Made by a program: the position numbers and the translations under genes. Below, one piece after another: positions 23,332 through 25,560 of a stretch of DNA of 25,560 bases. The stretch's first letter is position 1. Each line of letters opens with the position of its first letter. The notes below the pieces were generated by a model. That model did not search any database and was not told the origin of the DNA. It worked only from the letters and a program-made list of their open reading frames with translations. Origin of the DNA: Candidatus Baldrarchaeota archaeon (lineage in GTDB: Archaea > Asgardarchaeota > Baldrarchaeia > Baldrarchaeales > DXJG01); the NCBI GenBank assembly GCA_030587435.1, contig JAUQZC010000121.1, forward strand, positions 1 to 25,560, in the 5' to 3' direction.

Positions 23332-23709
23332 TTGACTTCCACAGAAGCTGTTCATGAAACATTTAATGAAATCCTAATGGAGATTAAGAGAAATACAGGT
23401 ATATATGCTCTGGCAATAGTTTTAAGAGACGGATTGATTGTAGCAAGTTTAATGCCTGAAGATTTAGATGAAGAAACTCTAGCAGCTATGACAGCCACGA
23501 TAATAAAGGCTGCAGAAACAGTTTTCACCGAACTTGATAAAGGAGATGTAAAGAGAATCATAATTGAAGGAACACATGCAAAAGTAGTTGCAGTAACTGC
23601 TGGCAAAGACTTTGTAATAGTTGGAATGGCAAACCCAGAAACAAGTCTTGGAATAATACTTCATAGTATGAGAAAGGCAGCAGAAAAAATCAGTCAACGA
23701 GCAAGATAA
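23332..23709 (+). CDS. Stand-alone roadblock/LC7-domain protein
   Basis: The 125-residue protein is a single roadblock/LC7 domain: a first helix (VHETFNEILMEIKRNTG), paired strands (YALAIVLRDGLIVASLM), the central helix (AAMTATIIKAAETVFTELD), strands RIIIEGTHAKVVAVTAG and DFVIVGMA, and a final helix. Such proteins form dimers and bind or regulate Ras/MglA-type small GTPases; no GTPase of that kind lies beside it. I start it at TTG 23332 because AGGTGG at 23321-23326 is 5 nt before it, while the GTG at 23323 lies inside that ribosome site. It has its own TATA box and dyad. Family assignment is firm; the partner is unknown. Confidence 0.85.
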   Translation: MTSTEAVHETFNEILMEIKRNTGIYALAIVLRDGLIVASLMPEDLDEETLAAMTATIIKAAETVFTELDKGDVKRIIIEGTHAKVVAVTAGKDFVIVGMANPETSLGIILHSMRKAAEKISQRAR

Positions 23710-23836
23710 CTTCCACATTTTAACCCTTTAATTTTCTAAGTCTTATTTTCAAAATTGCTACCTTACAACGAAATGTTAAAGGCCGAAATTCAGAAATTAT
23801 TTTAATATTTAATGATATCACCACAGCCGTGGAAGG

Positions 23837-24502
23837 ATGTCGACCAGCAAAATGGAGAATTCAATAAATGAAATTGAAAATCTGAAAAGAAAGCTGAGAA
23901 TAAAGGAGTACCACGCTGACAAAGGTATTGTGCGGCTCATTATAGGTGAAATGCATAGGCAAGAAAGAGAAGCAACATGGCCTATACTTGAAGAATTTAA
24001 ACCCAAACCCTTGAAGGGATCAGTTATAATAGTTCCTACAGTTGATATCGAAGGAAAAGTAAACATCAGTGTAATTAATCCAAAATATATGGAGACAACA
24101 GCCTATAAGATATATTGCAAAATATTGGAGCACTACAAGCCTGACATTGTTGTTGAGCTACACGCATTTAACTCCAAATTTTATCAAAGCTTAACAGATC
24201 CGCATCGATTAGAGAAAAAGGGTGTACCACCTCTTATACCCTACAAGGAACAGCCGGTAATAGAAGACCAAGTTTTACATGGAGGACCACCACCATACGC
24301 TAAAAACAAGTTCAGGGAACATGGATCGTACGTTACCTTAGAGATCAGCAGAAACTACACGGAAAAAGCCAAGAAAACACTACTAAACATATTAGACATA
24401 ATAGTAAAATCTGACAGTCCGCAAGAAATTATACGCAAACTTACAGAAAGATACTCGGAATCAATGAAAAAGGCAAAAGAACTTCTATATAAATACCTGT
24501 AA
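23837..24502 (+). CDS. DUF2119-like protein with M14 carboxypeptidase-like metal motif
   Basis: The protein of 221 residues resembles archaeal DUF2119 proteins as I remember them. A zinc-peptidase pattern is visible: GEMHRQERE supplies H40-x2-E43, VVELHAF supplies H109 and YVTLEISR supplies E169. That order, H-x2-E, then H, then Glu in a strand, is the M14/succinylglutamate-desuccinylase arrangement, so a hydrolase of peptide-like bonds is a reasonable inference. The N-terminal 25 residues are helical and charged. The start is uncertain: ATG 23837 directly abuts GGAAGG, while ATG 23852 (MENSINEIENL) is 15 nt from it. The gene is followed by a T-rich terminator. Confidence 0.6.
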   Translation: MSTSKMENSINEIENLKRKLRIKEYHADKGIVRLIIGEMHRQEREATWPILEEFKPKPLKGSVIIVPTVDIEGKVNISVINPKYMETTAYKIYCKILEHYKPDIVVELHAFNSKFYQSLTDPHRLEKKGVPPLIPYKEQPVIEDQVLHGGPPPYAKNKFREHGSYVTLEISRNYTEKAKKTLLNILDIIVKSDSPQEIIRKLTERYSESMKKAKELLYKYL

Positions 24503-24652
24503 ATAGTTTGCAATCGTTTCAAGTTTCTAAAATGATAGTTGTAATTTAAACATAGAATTTACTGTTTTCTGCAAATGTTCGTCAAAATACATAATAAACT
24601 TAGAAGATTAATGAAAAACATGAAAGTTTGATAAACTTGATTTATATTTCTC

Positions 24653-24659
24653 TTTTTTT
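24653..24659 (+). terminator. Seven-T run downstream of the DUF2119-like gene
   Basis: TTTTTTT about 150 nt after the stop codon is the first strong T-run downstream of this gene. The distance makes it only a possible terminator; it could also be promoter-region sequence of the next gene. Confidence 0.25.
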
Positions 24660-24769
24660 AAAAATACGGCTCAGACAGTAATACATGGTTGATACTATTG
24701 GCTTACCTACTTTAAAAGAAGTGTAGCAAGATGCTTCTATGGGGAAAGGTTTGTCGTCTTTAAACCTCT

Positions 24770-25439
24770 ATGAGGGCGAAACTCTTGCAGTCATTAAAGA
24801 GAAGAAGAGATACATTTGGACTGGAAGAAGCGGAGGAATGGATCCGTAAGCTGTTTGGGAAAAGAGAGAAAAGGGTGGTTCTAGGTATTTTACGGCGCAC
24901 CGAATGCCGGGAAAACAACACTGGCAAACAGGATAGCAATGGACTGTAACGTTGAACCAAAAGGAGTAGTTTCAGAAATACCCCATGAAACCAGAGAGGT
25001 AATAAAAATAGAAAACCTCAACTTAAACATAAATGGGAAAAATCTCCAGCTAACCATATTAGACACACCTAGGCTAGCAACAAAAATAAGCCACCTAGAG
25101 TCCATCAAACACGGCTTAAGCGAATCCGAAGCTATTCAACGAACAAAAGAAGCACTAAAAGGAATAACAAAGGCAATAGAGTCAATGAATGAAATAGACG
25201 CAGCAATAACCGTTATAGACTCTACAAAAATGCCCTACGAACAAATAAACATCATAATAATAGGAACCCTAGAAGCAAAAAGAAAACCAACAATCATAGC
25301 AGCAAACAAAATAGACTTACCAGAAGCAAAACCAGAATTAGTGAAAAAATTCTACCCAAATCACCAAGTAGTTCCAATATCAGTCCTAACAGGACAAAAC
25401 ATAGAAAAACTATACAAAATATTAACAGAAATCATATAG
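24770..25439 (+). pseudogene. Archaeal Era-like GTPase, one frameshift and altered G3 motif
   Basis: From ATG 24770 frame 2 encodes MRAKLLQSLKRRRDTFGLEE and on to KRVVLGI; coding then continues in frame 3 as YGAPNAGKTTLANRI to the stop at 25437-25439. Deleting one T from the run at 24888-24891 rejoins them into GIYGAPNAGKTT, a perfect G1 loop, giving 222 residues. HETRE matches the switch region and NKID (G4) and PISVLTG (G5 area) are intact, as in the Era-like GTP-binding proteins conserved in archaea, thought to act in RNA or ribosome metabolism. The G3 motif, normally DTPG, reads DTPR (codon AGG), a change that should harm switch II. Either real decay or two independent sequence errors is possible. 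Confidence 0.7.
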
Positions 25440-25560
25440 AACCCTTAAACGCGATGAATCTAATTTTAAACGCATCACAACATCAAATATTGCAGTATAG
25501 AATCATCACTAACTTTAAAGCCATCCAAATAAAAAGAGCTGAGAGAGATCTCAGCAAATT
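25440..25560. other. Right edge of window
   Basis: The last 121 nt after the GTPase gene contain no recognisable gene or signal. In other archaea a DUF2073 gene often follows this GTPase; nothing of it is visible here. Confidence 0.4.

Noticed and set aside
24735..24850. Plus-strand frame MGKGLSSLNLYEGETLAVIK overlapping the start of the GTPase gene
   Set aside because: It overlaps the GTPase N-terminus, whose coding sequence reads directly into a perfect G1 loop after a one-base correction, and it stops after 38 codons with no family resemblance.

Overview
The window is an AT-rich stretch of archaeal chromosome, most likely from an uncultivated TACK-type lineage such as Bathyarchaeia; that placement is an inference from gene content and no rRNA or tRNA is present to test it. 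The archaeal signs are TATA boxes about 25 nt before inferred starts, strong GGAGG/GGTGA ribosome sites often followed by TTG or GTG starts, and typically archaeal families: TiaS-like, V4R, roadblock/LC7, DUF2119-like, an archaeal Era-like GTPase, a COG0731 radical SAM protein and a 4-hydroxybutyryl-CoA dehydratase homologue.

Layout. 1-1144: a TiaS-like gene (5' end outside the window) and an S-component-like membrane protein, both broken by single-base gaps in A-runs. 1217-2269: a fusion of a Cys-phosphatase to a Ppx/GppA-type HD domain. 2299-3592 (minus): an operon of a roadblock-linker-winged-helix protein and a V4R protein, with a 25-bp dyad over its TATA box. 4139-7830: an enolase-superfamily acid-sugar dehydratase, an unrecognised 239-aa protein, and an AbfD-family protein that lacks the usual cluster histidine. 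7972-8827 (minus): a HepT/MntA toxin-antitoxin pair. 9495-10238: an SDR. 10308-10735: a decayed PIN-domain gene.

10736-13739 is a sparse regulatory stretch with long non-coding gaps: two closely related 65-66-aa winged-helix proteins, a cupin, an 86-aa-class small protein, and a protein with an E2F/DP-like winged helix including the RRIYDI signature. About 115 bp before that last gene lies a perfect TTGGCGCCAA palindrome, the classical shape of a eukaryotic E2F/DP site. This pairing is the most striking observation in the window.

13752-16449 (minus) holds a membrane-embedded M28 peptidase, an HD phosphohydrolase and a HAD hydrolase. 16852-17814 is a radical SAM enzyme. 17841-18959 (minus) is an HdrD/GlcF-like iron-sulfur protein, divergent from a large penicillin-acylase-type Ntn hydrolase (19149-21830) that is coupled to a small membrane protein; a 17-bp perfect direct repeat brackets the divergent promoters. 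22322-24502 carries an amidohydrolase, a stand-alone roadblock protein and a DUF2119/M14-like protein. The window ends with an Era-like GTPase gene broken by one extra T and carrying an altered G3 motif.

The genes do not form one pathway. The recurring theme is signalling and regulation (roadblock, V4R, phosphatase-HD, several winged helices) interleaved with orphan metabolic enzymes. Five apparent single-nucleotide homopolymer indels in conserved genes mean that sequence error must be excluded before any gene is called a pseudogene.
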